Positions 9,027-16,909 of a stretch of DNA of 64,000 nucleotides are shown here, in pieces (the stretch's first letter is position 1; every line of letters begins with the position of its first letter). The notes below the pieces were generated by a model. That model ran no database searches. It saw only the letters and a list, made by a program, of their open reading frames with translations, and was not told the DNA's origin. The stretch comes from Roseivirga thermotolerans. GTDB lineage: Bacteria > Bacteroidota > Bacteroidia > Cytophagales > Cyclobacteriaceae. The position numbers and the translations under genes are program-made. Where the stretch lies: positions 248,001-312,000 of the forward strand of contig NZ_BNAG01000004.1 of the NCBI RefSeq assembly GCF_014653175.1. Reading direction: 5' to 3'.

Positions 9027-9932
9027 CTATGAGAGAGGAGCTTCAGTTTTGAGTCTTTGTGCTTCTTTTCGTTGGAGTCTTTTCTTCATAAGCACTCCAT
9101 GGCCGGGAGAAAAGAGGAAGGTGATCCCGAACAGAATACCTATGATGGTAACAATAGCACCGGCAATGGAACCATCTACCCAAACAGCAAGGTAGTAACC
9201 GAGCGCGCTACTGACAATGGCCACAAAAACGGTAATAATCATCATGGTTTGGAACCGGTCGGTGAGGAGGTAGGCAATGGCCGCTGGCCCGACAAGCAAG
9301 GCTACAACAAGAATGGCTCCTACAGAATCGAAGGCGGCTACAGTAGTCATGGATACAGCTCCCATTAAGAGGTAGTTCCAAAGCGACACTGAAACCCCTA
9401 TGGTAGCTGCAAAAGCCGGATCGAAGGTGGTTAAATGTAGCTGTTTAAAGCCAATGCGAATAAAGGCAACATTCACTATGAGTGTCATGGCAGCTACATA
9501 AAGGGCTCTTGGACCAAATATGGTACCGTTATCTCCAATCCATAAATCGATTGGGACATAGGCAATTTCACCATAGAGTACGCATTCCTGATCGAGGTCT
9601 ACCTGGCCCGCAAAAACAGAGATAAGAATTACACCCAAAGCAAACAGCCAGGTAAAAGTAACTCCTATGGCTGCATCGGTTTGTAGTCGGGCTTTATGAT
9701 GAAAAAATTCGATAAGGAAAGTGCTGAAGATACCGATTAGTGCAGCACCGAGTATCATTTCGAACGAATCGCGGGTACCGGTAAGCAAAAAAGCAATCAC
9801 TATGCCGGGCAATACGGCATGAGAAATGGCATCACCTACCATGGCCATTTTTCTGAGAATCAGAAAGCAACCTAGCAGGCCACAGGAAATGGCAAACAGA
9901 GTAGCCGTTAGTATGATATAAAAAGCATCCAT
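9027..9932 (-). CDS. Metal ABC transporter permease (TroD/ZnuB/MntB family)
   Basis: A 301-residue ABC-3 family permease with about eight hydrophobic segments. The FLILRKMAMVGDAISHAVLPGI stretch near residues 23-44 is the conserved start of this family, in which the cytoplasmic GDAISHAVLPG loop contacts the ATPase. It carries no C-terminal extension beyond a basic tail, unlike its paralogue just upstream. It is the last gene of the minus-strand metal uptake operon, 103 bp after the fused permease. The two permeases probably form a heterodimer, as in TroCD. Which metal is moved (Mn, Zn or Fe) cannot be read from the permease. Confidence 0.93.
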   Translation of the reverse strand: MDAFYIILTATLFAISCGLLGCFLILRKMAMVGDAISHAVLPGIVIAFLLTGTRDSFEMILGAALIGIFSTFLIEFFHHKARLQTDAAIGVTFTWLFALGVILISVFAGQVDLDQECVLYGEIAYVPIDLWIGDNGTIFGPRALYVAAMTLIVNVAFIRIGFKQLHLTTFDPAFAATIGVSVSLWNYLLMGAVSMTTVAAFDSVGAILVVALLVGPAAIAYLLTDRFQTMMIITVFVAIVSSALGYYLAVWVDGSIAGAIVTIIGILFGITFLFSPGHGVLMKKRLQRKEAQRLKTEAPLS

Positions 9933-10035
9933 CCGAATCAGTTGTCGGTTAATTGTTGTTTAGTTATCGGTAATATTTTTCATTACAATCTCTTGCCTAA
10001 AGCTTACTGTCTTCGTCTTCCGTCTTTTAGCCACT

Positions 10036-11322
10036 TCAATACGGTATCTTTTCTTCATGCGGATCCACTTCAGGATATTCCAGCATTTTTTCCAATCTTT
10101 TTTCCAATTCGGGGGTAATAATGTGCTCTATGGTTTCGGCATCTTCATGCACATGATCGGGGTCAATTTTCATGTATTTGGAAAGATATAACTCCCAGAG
10201 CCTGTGTAGTTTGACCACCCGCTGTCCTTTTTGTCGGCCGGCTTCGGTGTATCGCCAATGCCCGTTTTCTTTGGTAATGAAACCTTCTCGCCTAAGTCTT
10301 CTCAGCGAACTTCTCAATCGGTCTTTTGGAAAAAAACGTTCCTCAACAATTTCTTCAATGCTGCGTGCTTTATAAATATCTGCATCTTTTTCTCCCAGAT
10401 GATAGAGCTCTTTGAGCAAGTTTTCGTCCATAATCATTCGTTGTAGCCTTCTTTGCTGAACTCCGCGGGAAATAATACCTCGCTTTGGGGCTATGAAGAA
10501 GGAGGTGAGCGCAATGGCAGAAATAATCATTACAATCCACGGGCCTGTGGGCATAGCCGGAGCCACATAACTTACGTAAGCTCCTGAAAGACCGGAAACT
10601 CCGCCCATAATGGCAGCTAAAACGGTCATTATTCGTACATCGTTGGTCCAAAAGCGGGCCGCTGCGGCCGGAGTAATCAACATGGCGGCCATTAACACTA
10701 CCCCCACAGCTTGAATACCGGTAACCACAGCCAGCACTGTGAGCGAGGTGAGTAGCAAATCCATCCCTTTTACGGGTAGCCCAAGAGCTTTGGCGTAGCT
10801 GGCATCGAAGGCAATTAGCTTCAGTTCTTTAAAAAACAGTGCTACGGTAACCAGCAGTACAATAGCCACAATGCCAAAAACTTGTAAGTCTTTGCCCACC
10901 AATGCGGCTGCTTTACCAAATAAAAAAGAATCGAGGCCTGTTTGAGCTGCATTTCCGGAATGCTGAATATGAGTGAGCAGGAGTATGCCAATGCCAAAGA
11001 AAACAGATAGAATGAGGGCAATGGCGGTATCTTCTTTGATCTTAGTTTTAAGGGTAATGTTATCGATGATGACCAGAGATAGCCAGCCGGTAACAAAAGC
11101 TCCTATAATTAGCCAAAGAGGGTTTTTTGTGCCGGAAAGTATGAAGGCCAGGCATATGCCGGGCAATACCGAATGCGCCACAGCATCGCCAACCAGGGCT
11201 TTCTTTTTAAGAAAAGTGAAAGTCCCGACTACTGCCGAAGAGGCACTCAGAAGTACGGCACCCACTGTTACGGCAATTATGCTCGGATCGCTGAAAGAAA
11301 AGAATTCCTGTAAGGTTTCCAT
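10036..11322 (-). CDS. Metal ABC transporter permease fused to a C-terminal DtxR/MntR-like regulator domain
   Basis: A 428-residue protein from ATG 11322, one base after the ATPase stop; an in-frame start at 11424 would only add 34 residues overlapping that gene. Residues 1-280 are an ABC-3 permease with KKKALVGDAVAHSVLPGI. Residues 286-428 read as a DtxR module: a winged helix (SIEEIVEERFFPKDRLRSSL.., then a wing ending GHWRYTEAG) and a dimerisation/metal domain. Ligand-type residues align with DtxR/MntR: His373, Glu377, His392, Glu396, Glu399, His400. It lacks only the C-terminal SH3-like domain. The fused domain could sense metal at the membrane, bind DNA, or gate transport. Fusions of this kind occur in sequence databases, to my recollection, but I know of no characterised example. 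Confidence 0.93.
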   Translation of the reverse strand: METLQEFFSFSDPSIIAVTVGAVLLSASSAVVGTFTFLKKKALVGDAVAHSVLPGICLAFILSGTKNPLWLIIGAFVTGWLSLVIIDNITLKTKIKEDTAIALILSVFFGIGILLLTHIQHSGNAAQTGLDSFLFGKAAALVGKDLQVFGIVAIVLLVTVALFFKELKLIAFDASYAKALGLPVKGMDLLLTSLTVLAVVTGIQAVGVVLMAAMLITPAAAARFWTNDVRIMTVLAAIMGGVSGLSGAYVSYVAPAMPTGPWIVMIISAIALTSFFIAPKRGIISRGVQQRRLQRMIMDENLLKELYHLGEKDADIYKARSIEEIVEERFFPKDRLRSSLRRLRREGFITKENGHWRYTEAGRQKGQRVVKLHRLWELYLSKYMKIDPDHVHEDAETIEHIITPELEKRLEKMLEYPEVDPHEEKIPY

Positions 11323-11323
11323 A

Positions 11324-12115
11324 TCAGTATTTCTCCCGGCTGGGTATTTGCCTTTTCCGAACCAATTCGCCCACCTCGGCCAATACGGTGAGTTTTCCTC
11401 CATAAGTTTCCTGTAGCATTTCATTGGTAAATACCTTATCGATAGGGCCGGAAGCTACAAGTCTCATGTTAAGCAGTACTATCCAATCGAAAAACTCTGC
11501 AGCCGACTGTAGGTCGTGGTGCACCACTATTACGGTTTTGCCCTGTGCCGTCATTTCTTGCATAATGGAAAGTATGGCTGCTTCGGTTGCCGCATCCACT
11601 CCTGCAAAGGGTTCGTCCATAAAGTATAGATCGGCCTCCTGAGCTAGTGCTCTGGCCAGAAAAACCCGTTGCTGTTGCCCACCGGAAAGCTGGGATATTT
11701 GTCGGTCTACATAGGCTTCCATTCCCACCTTTCTCAAGCAGTTTAAGGCCATTTCTTTATCGGCTTTTCTGGGGCGTGTGAGCAAACCTAGCTTGGCGTA
11801 ACGCCCCATCAGCACCACATCCAGCACAGAGGTGGGGAAATCCCAGTCTACACTTTCGCGTTGCGGCACATAGCTTACTCTATGCCTCACATCGTCCAGT
11901 GCTTCATCGAATATTCTCACATAACCAGAGGCTAAAGGAAGCAAGCCCATGGCCGACTTAATCAGGGTTGACTTTCCCGCTCCATTTGGCCCGATAATTC
12001 CAATAAGTGCGCCTTTGGGTAAAGTCATGTCAATGTTCCAGAGTACTGGCTTCTTATGATATGACACCGTCAAATCATGAAATTCTACTACTGGTTCTTG
12101 TGCTTCTACTTTCAT
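11324..12115 (-). CDS. Metal ABC transporter ATP-binding protein (TroB/ZnuC/MntB family)
   Basis: A 263-residue ATPase from ATG 12115. A start at 12148 would add 11 residues with no family similarity. Motifs: Walker A GPNGAGKST, Q-loop YVPQRESVDW, signature LSGGQQQR, Walker B LYFMDEPF with the catalytic Glu, and the switch His in VVHHDL. This is the pattern of metal-importer ATPases that energise Mn/Zn/Fe uptake. It is the third gene of the operon: the solute-binding protein lies upstream and its stop codon sits one base before the start of the fused permease, so translation of the two is likely coupled. Confidence 0.95.
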   Translation of the reverse strand: MKVEAQEPVVEFHDLTVSYHKKPVLWNIDMTLPKGALIGIIGPNGAGKSTLIKSAMGLLPLASGYVRIFDEALDDVRHRVSYVPQRESVDWDFPTSVLDVVLMGRYAKLGLLTRPRKADKEMALNCLRKVGMEAYVDRQISQLSGGQQQRVFLARALAQEADLYFMDEPFAGVDAATEAAILSIMQEMTAQGKTVIVVHHDLQSAAEFFDWIVLLNMRLVASGPIDKVFTNEMLQETYGGKLTVLAEVGELVRKRQIPSREKY

Positions 12116-12279
12116 TTCTTCCTTCCTTAGGTATCCCCTAAATCTCATAAAGGGGACTTTCGAATTTTTGACACCCTTTCGAGCCGGGGTCTTGTGCTTC
12201 TATTTTCTTCGTTCCGTTTCAGGTTTTATGTTCAATGTTCCAGGTGTTTTCGTAAAACCTTGAACCATGAACTTTAAGC

Positions 12280-13197
12280 TCATTTCAATGCTTCAACTAT
12301 GGTTTTAACATTGGCTCTTACCATGCCCAAATAGGTTCCCTCCGGGGTTCCGGCAGCGCCCATGGCATCAGAAAATAGGCTTCCTCCAATTTTCACTTCG
12401 TGGCCTTTCTGTTCACAGCCTTCCACAATGGCTTTTATGTTCTTTTCGGAAACCGAGGTTTCTACAAAAACTGCATTTATCTGTTTTTCAACAATAAAGT
12501 TGATAAGGTCTACCCGGTCTTTCAGCCCAAACTCGGAGAGTGTAGAAATACCCTGTAGCCCGCGTACTTCCAGGCCATATGCCCTGCCGAAATAACTAAA
12601 AGCATCGTGAGCGGTAATCATTATCCGCTTGGTAGGGGGGATGGTTTGGATTTGCTCCGTGACCCACTCATGGAGCTCGGCAAATTGCCTGCGCAGAGCT
12701 TCAGCATTGGCAATAAAATAATCACGGTTTTCCGGTCGGGCTTCAATCAATGTATTGGTTACTTCCACAATGGTTTGGCTCCAAAGGCTTACATCGAACC
12801 AGATGTGCGGGTCGTATGTGCCCTGATATACCGGGCTATCGAGTAATAAGTTCTTTTCAATACCTCTGGCCACCGGAATCACCGTTTTTATGCGTTCCAG
12901 TTTTTCGAATACCTCGCCCATTTTACCTTCGAGGTGTAGACCGTTATAGAAAATAATATCGGCTTGTTGCAGGCGTGCCAGGTCGCCTTGTGTAGCCTTG
13001 TAGAGGTGTGGGTCTACTCCAGGGCCCATTAGGGCTGTTACCGTTACAGAGTCTTTGCCTACGTTTTTGACCACATCGGCAATCATGCCGGTAGTGGTTA
13101 CAACATTTAGTTTACCGACAGTTTTCCGGCTGGCTTTAGGTTGGCAGCCCAAAAGAATCAATACGGCCAACAGTGCAATGTGTAGAGGTTTAATCAT
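12280..13197 (-). CDS. Metal ABC transporter substrate-binding lipoprotein (TroA-like cluster 9)
   Basis: A 305-residue lipoprotein with lipobox LLGC (Cys18). The metal ligands of cluster-9 binding proteins are all visible: His64 in DPHLY, His131 in DPHIWFD, His197 in TAHDAF and Asp277 in LFSDAMG. The His-His-His-Asp set is that of TroA rather than the His-His-Glu-Asp set of Mn-specific PsaA, and the His-rich loop of ZnuA is absent. It therefore may bind Zn and/or Mn. Its start overlaps the stop of the regulator gene by 4 bp, so regulator and binding protein are translationally coupled. It should deliver metal to the two permeases encoded downstream. Confidence 0.95.
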   Translation of the reverse strand: MIKPLHIALLAVLILLGCQPKASRKTVGKLNVVTTTGMIADVVKNVGKDSVTVTALMGPGVDPHLYKATQGDLARLQQADIIFYNGLHLEGKMGEVFEKLERIKTVIPVARGIEKNLLLDSPVYQGTYDPHIWFDVSLWSQTIVEVTNTLIEARPENRDYFIANAEALRRQFAELHEWVTEQIQTIPPTKRIMITAHDAFSYFGRAYGLEVRGLQGISTLSEFGLKDRVDLINFIVEKQINAVFVETSVSEKNIKAIVEGCEQKGHEVKIGGSLFSDAMGAAGTPEGTYLGMVRANVKTIVEALK

Positions 13198-13871
13198 AGC
13201 GGTGTTACAAGTATATTTTGGGCAGCGGCCGGAGATACGGTGGTGCTTTTATTTTGGTTTATGGTAATGTCTACAGAGCCATCGAACTCATTGTGATCAT
13301 CTATTCGCAAGGTGGTGCCAATCGATATACCCACCTTGTCCAAATATTTTAAGAAGGCCGAACTGGAATCATTTACGGTAATTACTTTGCAGCTCTGTCC
13401 TGCTTCTATATTGCAGAGGGGTTCCTTCTTTACGGTAGAAAAGACTCCATTCTCATCGGGTATGGGGTCGCCATGCGGATCGTGCTTAGGAAAGCCCAAA
13501 AACTCATCTAGTTTACTTATCAGTAGGGGAGATTTAATGTGCTCTAATTGTTCGGCAATATCGTGCACTTCGTCCCAATGAAAATTTAGCTTTTCAACCA
13601 AGAACACTTCCCAGAGCCTGTGCTTACGAATTATTTTGAGCGCAATCTCTTTGCCTTTCTCCGAGATATGAACCCCGCGATATTTCTGATAGTCCACCAC
13701 TTTCTTTTTAGAGAGTTTGCGGATCATATCGCTTACTGAGGCCGGAGTAGTGTTCATTTCTATGGCTATGGCATTGGTGTTTACACTTTCCTGTCCGTGG
13801 TTAGACAGGTGGTAAATAGCCTTTATGTAGTTTTCTTCCGATAGACTATACACGTAATTAAAGTTTGACAC
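13194..13871 (-). CDS. mntR: DtxR/MntR-family metal-dependent transcriptional repressor with FeoA-like domain
   Basis: A 225-residue regulator with the winged-helix start SLSEENYIKAIYHL, the recognition-helix region TTPASVSDMIRKL, and a metal/dimerisation domain. Likely ligands are His84, Glu88, His103, Glu107, Glu110 and His111. Position 107 is Glu as in MntR, not Cys as in DtxR. Residues 150-225 form an SH3/FeoA-like domain. The annotated start is GTG at 13871; a second in-frame GTG at 13853 sits closer to the family's usual start. It heads the metal uptake operon and probably represses it, through the dyads just upstream. The symbol mntR is a best guess; the metal could also be Zn or Fe. 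Confidence 0.88.
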   Translation of the reverse strand: MSNFNYVYSLSEENYIKAIYHLSNHGQESVNTNAIAIEMNTTPASVSDMIRKLSKKKVVDYQKYRGVHISEKGKEIALKIIRKHRLWEVFLVEKLNFHWDEVHDIAEQLEHIKSPLLISKLDEFLGFPKHDPHGDPIPDENGVFSTVKKEPLCNIEAGQSCKVITVNDSSSAFLKYLDKVGISIGTTLRIDDHNEFDGSVDITINQNKSTTVSPAAAQNILVTPL

Positions 13872-13881
13872 AAATATATGT

Positions 13882-13897
13882 TTTAGATTTATCTAAA
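13882..13897. promoter_or_regulatory. Putative DtxR/MntR operator, proximal (TTTAG-N6-CTAAA)
   Basis: The sequence TTTAGATTTATCTAAA is a perfect 7-2-7 inverted repeat lying 10 bp upstream of the regulator's annotated GTG. A possible Bacteroidota -7 element (TATATTTG on the minus strand, 13871-13878) adjoins it, so protein bound here would block the promoter. The form resembles operators reported for DtxR/SirR/MntR regulators. The functional assignment is inference. Confidence 0.6.
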
Positions 13898-13979
13898 AAA
13901 AATGTATTGATAATCTAAACTATTTAAAATATGCTCCATATTGCTGATTTAAAGCTTGTTAGTTGGGGAGATAAAAATT

Positions 13980-13995
13980 TTTAGACAAAACTAAA
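13980..13995. promoter_or_regulatory. Putative DtxR/MntR operator, distal (TTTAG-N6-CTAAA)
   Basis: The sequence TTTAGACAAAACTAAA matches the proximal site in its outer five bases on each side and in total length (16 bp); adding flanking bases, the arms are TTTTTAG and CTAAAAA (13978-13997). It lies about 110 bp upstream of the regulator gene, between it and the glycosyltransferase. A lone CTAAA half-site sits between the two dyads at 13915-13919. Confidence 0.45.
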
Positions 13996-14054
13996 AATGA
14001 GAGAAGAGGCTGTTGGTAAGGTTGGCTTAAACTCGGCAGAAGGTGGTTGTTAGC

Positions 14055-15182
14055 TCATTGCCCGGAGAGTTCCTCTAATAAGTTCAGTAGTTTCGGCTTC
14101 TCACTCGACCAAAGGCTGGAAGAAGCATTACCCCTATCGTAGAAGGTTTTGGTCTTCATGGTGTTCAATAAGGTCTTTGCATCAAAGTCATCAGGGTTAA
14201 CTTCAATGGCCGCATTAAACTCGGCACAGAACTGCAACCATGTGGGGTTATTGAGCAGTAGAATAGGCAGTTTATTGGCGGTATACTCAAAAAGCCTGGT
14301 GAGTATTTTGTCGTCATTAATACCTCCATTCGAGCGTTTTAGTACAAAACCAAAATCGGCCTTTTGAATGGCTTCAATAATCTCCAGGTGCGGAACGAGG
14401 TGATCCCCGCCATTTAGTTCTATGAATTCATAGTGCTCTATTTCTTTATGAAGACGCATAAGGTCTTTTTTAAGAGCACAATAGCCTACAATGCGGAGCC
14501 TGACTTTCGGGTCGCACAAATGAAGCGATTTGGTGATGTCTATGGCATCAAACACCCCATTAGACTCAGAAATGGTGCCTGTATATAGCAGGTCTATATA
14601 TTCAGGGTCGGGGTTGCGGTAGGCCGTAGACTCATGCGTTTGTGGTGCATATTTATTTTCGATTACGGTTACTCGTTTTGAAAGAAAGGGGAGTTGTTTG
14701 TTGTACACCCTTTCTGCAAGAATATAATGGTTGATAAAGGGCCTGCTCAGCCATTCTTTCAGTCGTACCCATGCGGCCAGAAACGGACGGACAGCGGGAG
14801 GGAAAACCTGGGTGAAACGAATATTCTTTACATAATTTTCTCTTAAATCATAGATGAGTTTGCTGCCAAATAAAATTTTGTAAACACTGCTAACTATCAG
14901 CAATTCATGGGTGTTAGCTATTATTATTTCAGGTTTTAGTTGAATGTACTTTTTGAATACTTTGAAGGGATGAATAAGGCGCTGAAAGCTCAAACGTCCG
15001 AAGGGACCATGAGGGTGAAAAGTAATGCCTTCATGTGTACGGACATTTTTTGAATCAAAGCCTATGATATTAATATCATATTTATTTGTTTCAGCCATTG
15101 AAAGGCCGAATTTCTCATACATGCGGGTGTCATCTATTGGCTTAAGCAGCGAGGCAATTACTACTTTGGTCTTTTTCATCAA
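14055..15182 (-). CDS. Glycosyltransferase (GT4-like, GT-B fold)
   Basis: A 375-residue cytosolic protein. The N-terminal half has the Rossmann-type pattern of GT-B enzymes (KVVIASLLKP.. then IIIANTHELLIVSSVY and KLIYDLREN). The C-terminal half has LLYTGTISESNGVFDAI, then FEYTANKLPILL near residue 300, matching the donor-binding half of family 4 glycosyltransferases, with Glu in the FEY context. It probably transfers a nucleotide-activated sugar to an envelope glycan or glycolipid, but donor and acceptor are unknown. It is a stand-alone gene, divergent from dapD with only 32 bp between the two start codons. ATG 15182 or 15179 could each be the start. Confidence 0.83.
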   Translation of the reverse strand: MMKKTKVVIASLLKPIDDTRMYEKFGLSMAETNKYDINIIGFDSKNVRTHEGITFHPHGPFGRLSFQRLIHPFKVFKKYIQLKPEIIIANTHELLIVSSVYKILFGSKLIYDLRENYVKNIRFTQVFPPAVRPFLAAWVRLKEWLSRPFINHYILAERVYNKQLPFLSKRVTVIENKYAPQTHESTAYRNPDPEYIDLLYTGTISESNGVFDAIDITKSLHLCDPKVRLRIVGYCALKKDLMRLHKEIEHYEFIELNGGDHLVPHLEIIEAIQKADFGFVLKRSNGGINDDKILTRLFEYTANKLPILLLNNPTWLQFCAEFNAAIEVNPDDFDAKTLLNTMKTKTFYDRGNASSSLWSSEKPKLLNLLEELSGQ

Positions 15183-15214
15183 CAGTATTAAAGTTAAAAT
15201 TTTCTGCGATATAA

Positions 15215-16027
15215 ATGGAACTAAAAGACATCATCGAAAGAGCTTGGGAAGACCGCACATTACTCAATGATAAGGAGGTGGTAATTGCCATCAAAACTAT
15301 TATTGAAGATTTGGATAGAGGAGATAAGCGTGTGGCCACTCCCACAGAAGAAGGTTGGGTAGTTAATGAATGGGTAAAAAAGGCGGTGATTCTTTACTTC
15401 CCTATTCAGAAAATGCAAACCATTGAAGTTGGGCCGTTTGAGTTTCACGATAAAATGAAGCTCAAAACCGGATATGAACAGAAAGGAGTCCGTGTGGTTC
15501 CTCATGCCGTGGCCAGATATGGAGCCTACATTAGCAGTGGCGTTATTCTAATGCCATCTTATGTAAACATTGGAGCTTATGTGGATGCCGGCACTATGGT
15601 AGATACCTGGGCTACGGTTGGTAGCTGCGCCCAGATCGGTAAAAACGTACACCTAAGTGGTGGGGTAGGTATTGGTGGAGTGTTGGAGCCTCTACAGGCT
15701 GCTCCTGTAATTATTGAAGACAATGCCTTTATTGGCTCGCGATGTATAGTGGTGGAAGGCGTTAGAGTAGGTAAGGAAGCTGTGTTAGGGGCTAACGTGA
15801 CACTTACTGCTAGCACCAAAATTATTGATGTGACAGGTTCTGAACCTGTAGAATACAAGGGCTATGTGCCTGAGCGATCGGTAGTTATTCCGGGTTCCTA
15901 TACTAAAAAGTTCCCGGCAGGAGAGTACCAGGTTCCTACAGCCTTGATTATCGGAAAACGCAAAGAAAGTACGGATAAGAAAACCTCACTCAATGATGCG
16001 CTTAGAGAAAACAATGTAGCCGTCTAG
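15215..16027 (+). CDS. dapD: 2,3,4,5-tetrahydropyridine-2,6-dicarboxylate N-succinyltransferase
   Basis: A 270-residue protein of full family length. DapD transfers succinyl from succinyl-CoA to tetrahydrodipicolinate in the succinylase branch of lysine and diaminopimelate synthesis. The N-terminal helical domain (LKDIIERAWEDRTLL) precedes a left-handed beta helix of hexapeptide repeats (from about residue 105: GAYISSGVILMPSYVNIGAYV, then GTMVDTWATVGSCAQIG). Such proteins act as trimers with the active site between subunits. A strong terminator follows 51 bp after the stop. No other dap gene is in the window. Confidence 0.97.
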   Translation: MELKDIIERAWEDRTLLNDKEVVIAIKTIIEDLDRGDKRVATPTEEGWVVNEWVKKAVILYFPIQKMQTIEVGPFEFHDKMKLKTGYEQKGVRVVPHAVARYGAYISSGVILMPSYVNIGAYVDAGTMVDTWATVGSCAQIGKNVHLSGGVGIGGVLEPLQAAPVIIEDNAFIGSRCIVVEGVRVGKEAVLGANVTLTASTKIIDVTGSEPVEYKGYVPERSVVIPGSYTKKFPAGEYQVPTALIIGKRKESTDKKTSLNDALRENNVAV

Positions 16028-16078
16028 AATTGAATGATAATTTCCCGTTTTGGGAGCGATAATATCGTATGAATTTAT

Positions 16079-16111
16079 ATAAGTCATTGATTTTCAGTGA
16101 CTTATTTTTTT
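16079..16111 (+). terminator. Intrinsic terminator of dapD
   Basis: A 12 bp stem (ATAAGTCATTGA and TCAGTGACTTAT, one G-U pair) with a three-base loop is followed by seven T residues. It starts 51 bp after the dapD stop codon. Confidence 0.9.
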
Positions 16112-16164
16112 GGTCTTTAGCTTGTCTTTTATAGGTTAGTTGTTTGAGTTTTTGACATTGGGTA

Positions 16165-16205
16165 GCGGACACTTGTCCGCTTTAGGGTAGACCTTTCACC
16201 CTACC
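16165..16205. other. Pair of short hairpins between dapD and the TPR gene
   Basis: Two adjacent dyads follow the dapD terminator: GCGGACA-CT-TGTCCGC (16165-16180), and TAGGGT ... ACCCTA (16183-16203). Neither has a T-tract. They may be structured leader RNA or remnants of an intergenic repeat. Confidence 0.5.
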
Positions 16206-16210
16206 TGAGG

Positions 16211-16240
16211 AAAGGGGGCTTAGTGCCCCCTTTTTCTTTT
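16211..16240 (+). terminator. GC-rich hairpin with T-tract upstream of the TPR gene
   Basis: AAAGGGGGC and GCCCCCTTT (16211-16219 and 16225-16233) form a 9 bp stem with loop TTAGT, followed by TTCTTTT. This is a typical intrinsic terminator on the plus strand, 54 bp before the TPR gene start. With one terminator already after dapD, it may serve as a second barrier or end an unrecognised short transcript. Confidence 0.75.
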
Positions 16241-16293
16241 ATTCTGATGTTTAAAGGGCTAACTTTGCAGCCGCAATTTGAAAAACAGATAAA

Positions 16294-16893
16294 ATGAAAA
16301 AGTTGATAGGGTTGATTTGGGTGCTGATGATGGTGGTGTTTTCAGCTTGTAATTCTGATGTAACCAGAGAGGCCGATGTGCTGTTTAAAGACGGCAAATA
16401 CAATGAGGCCATTGAATCCTATACCGAATATCTTTCTACGAAACCAAAAGACATAAAATCACTTTACAACAGAGGTAGAGCCTATGAAGAAGTGGGTCAA
16501 CTGGAGGAAGCCAGAGAGGACTTCGAAGCAGTTTTGGCTATTGATGAGACCAATGTGAACGCCAACCTGAGCATGGGCAAATATTGGTATAACTCCAAAG
16601 ATTTCACCAAAGCCATTTATTATTTCGATAAAGTGATTCAGGTAGATGGAAGGGTGTCTACTGCCTATCTGCTAAAAGGTCGTTCCCATCATCAATTGGG
16701 TGATTTCGATGAAGCAAAAGCCAATTACGACCAAGCCATAAACTTCGATAATGAGAATGCCGAAGCGTTCTTGTATAGGGGTGCTTTGAAAGTGGCTTTG
16801 AATCAATCCAAGGGTGCTTGCAATGACCTGAACCGTGCGAGGGCTTTGGGGTCAGAAGAGGCTAAAGACGCTATTGCCAGGTATTGCAAGTAG
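16294..16893 (+). CDS. TPR-repeat lipoprotein
   Basis: A 199-residue lipoprotein: signal peptide with lipobox FSAC (Cys19), then about five tetratricopeptide repeats filling residues 25-190 (KYNEAIESYTEYLSTKPKD, then AREDFEAVLAIDETNVNA, and so on). TPR lipoproteins act as protein-protein scaffolds at the outer membrane. There is no catalytic domain. The last repeat carries a cysteine (SKGACNDLNRA) and the protein ends in YCK, which may form a disulfide. The convergent nuclease gene ends 17 bp away, with no terminator in between. Partner unknown. Confidence 0.85.
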   Translation: MKKLIGLIWVLMMVVFSACNSDVTREADVLFKDGKYNEAIESYTEYLSTKPKDIKSLYNRGRAYEEVGQLEEAREDFEAVLAIDETNVNANLSMGKYWYNSKDFTKAIYYFDKVIQVDGRVSTAYLLKGRSHHQLGDFDEAKANYDQAINFDNENAEAFLYRGALKVALNQSKGACNDLNRARALGSEEAKDAIARYCK

Positions 16894-16909
16894 TTCCGTC
16901 AATGTGGTA

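Noticed and set aside
11323-11424. Longer N-terminus for the fused permease (start at 11424)
   Set aside because: It would overlap the ATPase gene by about 100 bp and add 34 residues that do not resemble permease sequence; ATG 11322 sits one base after the ATPase stop.
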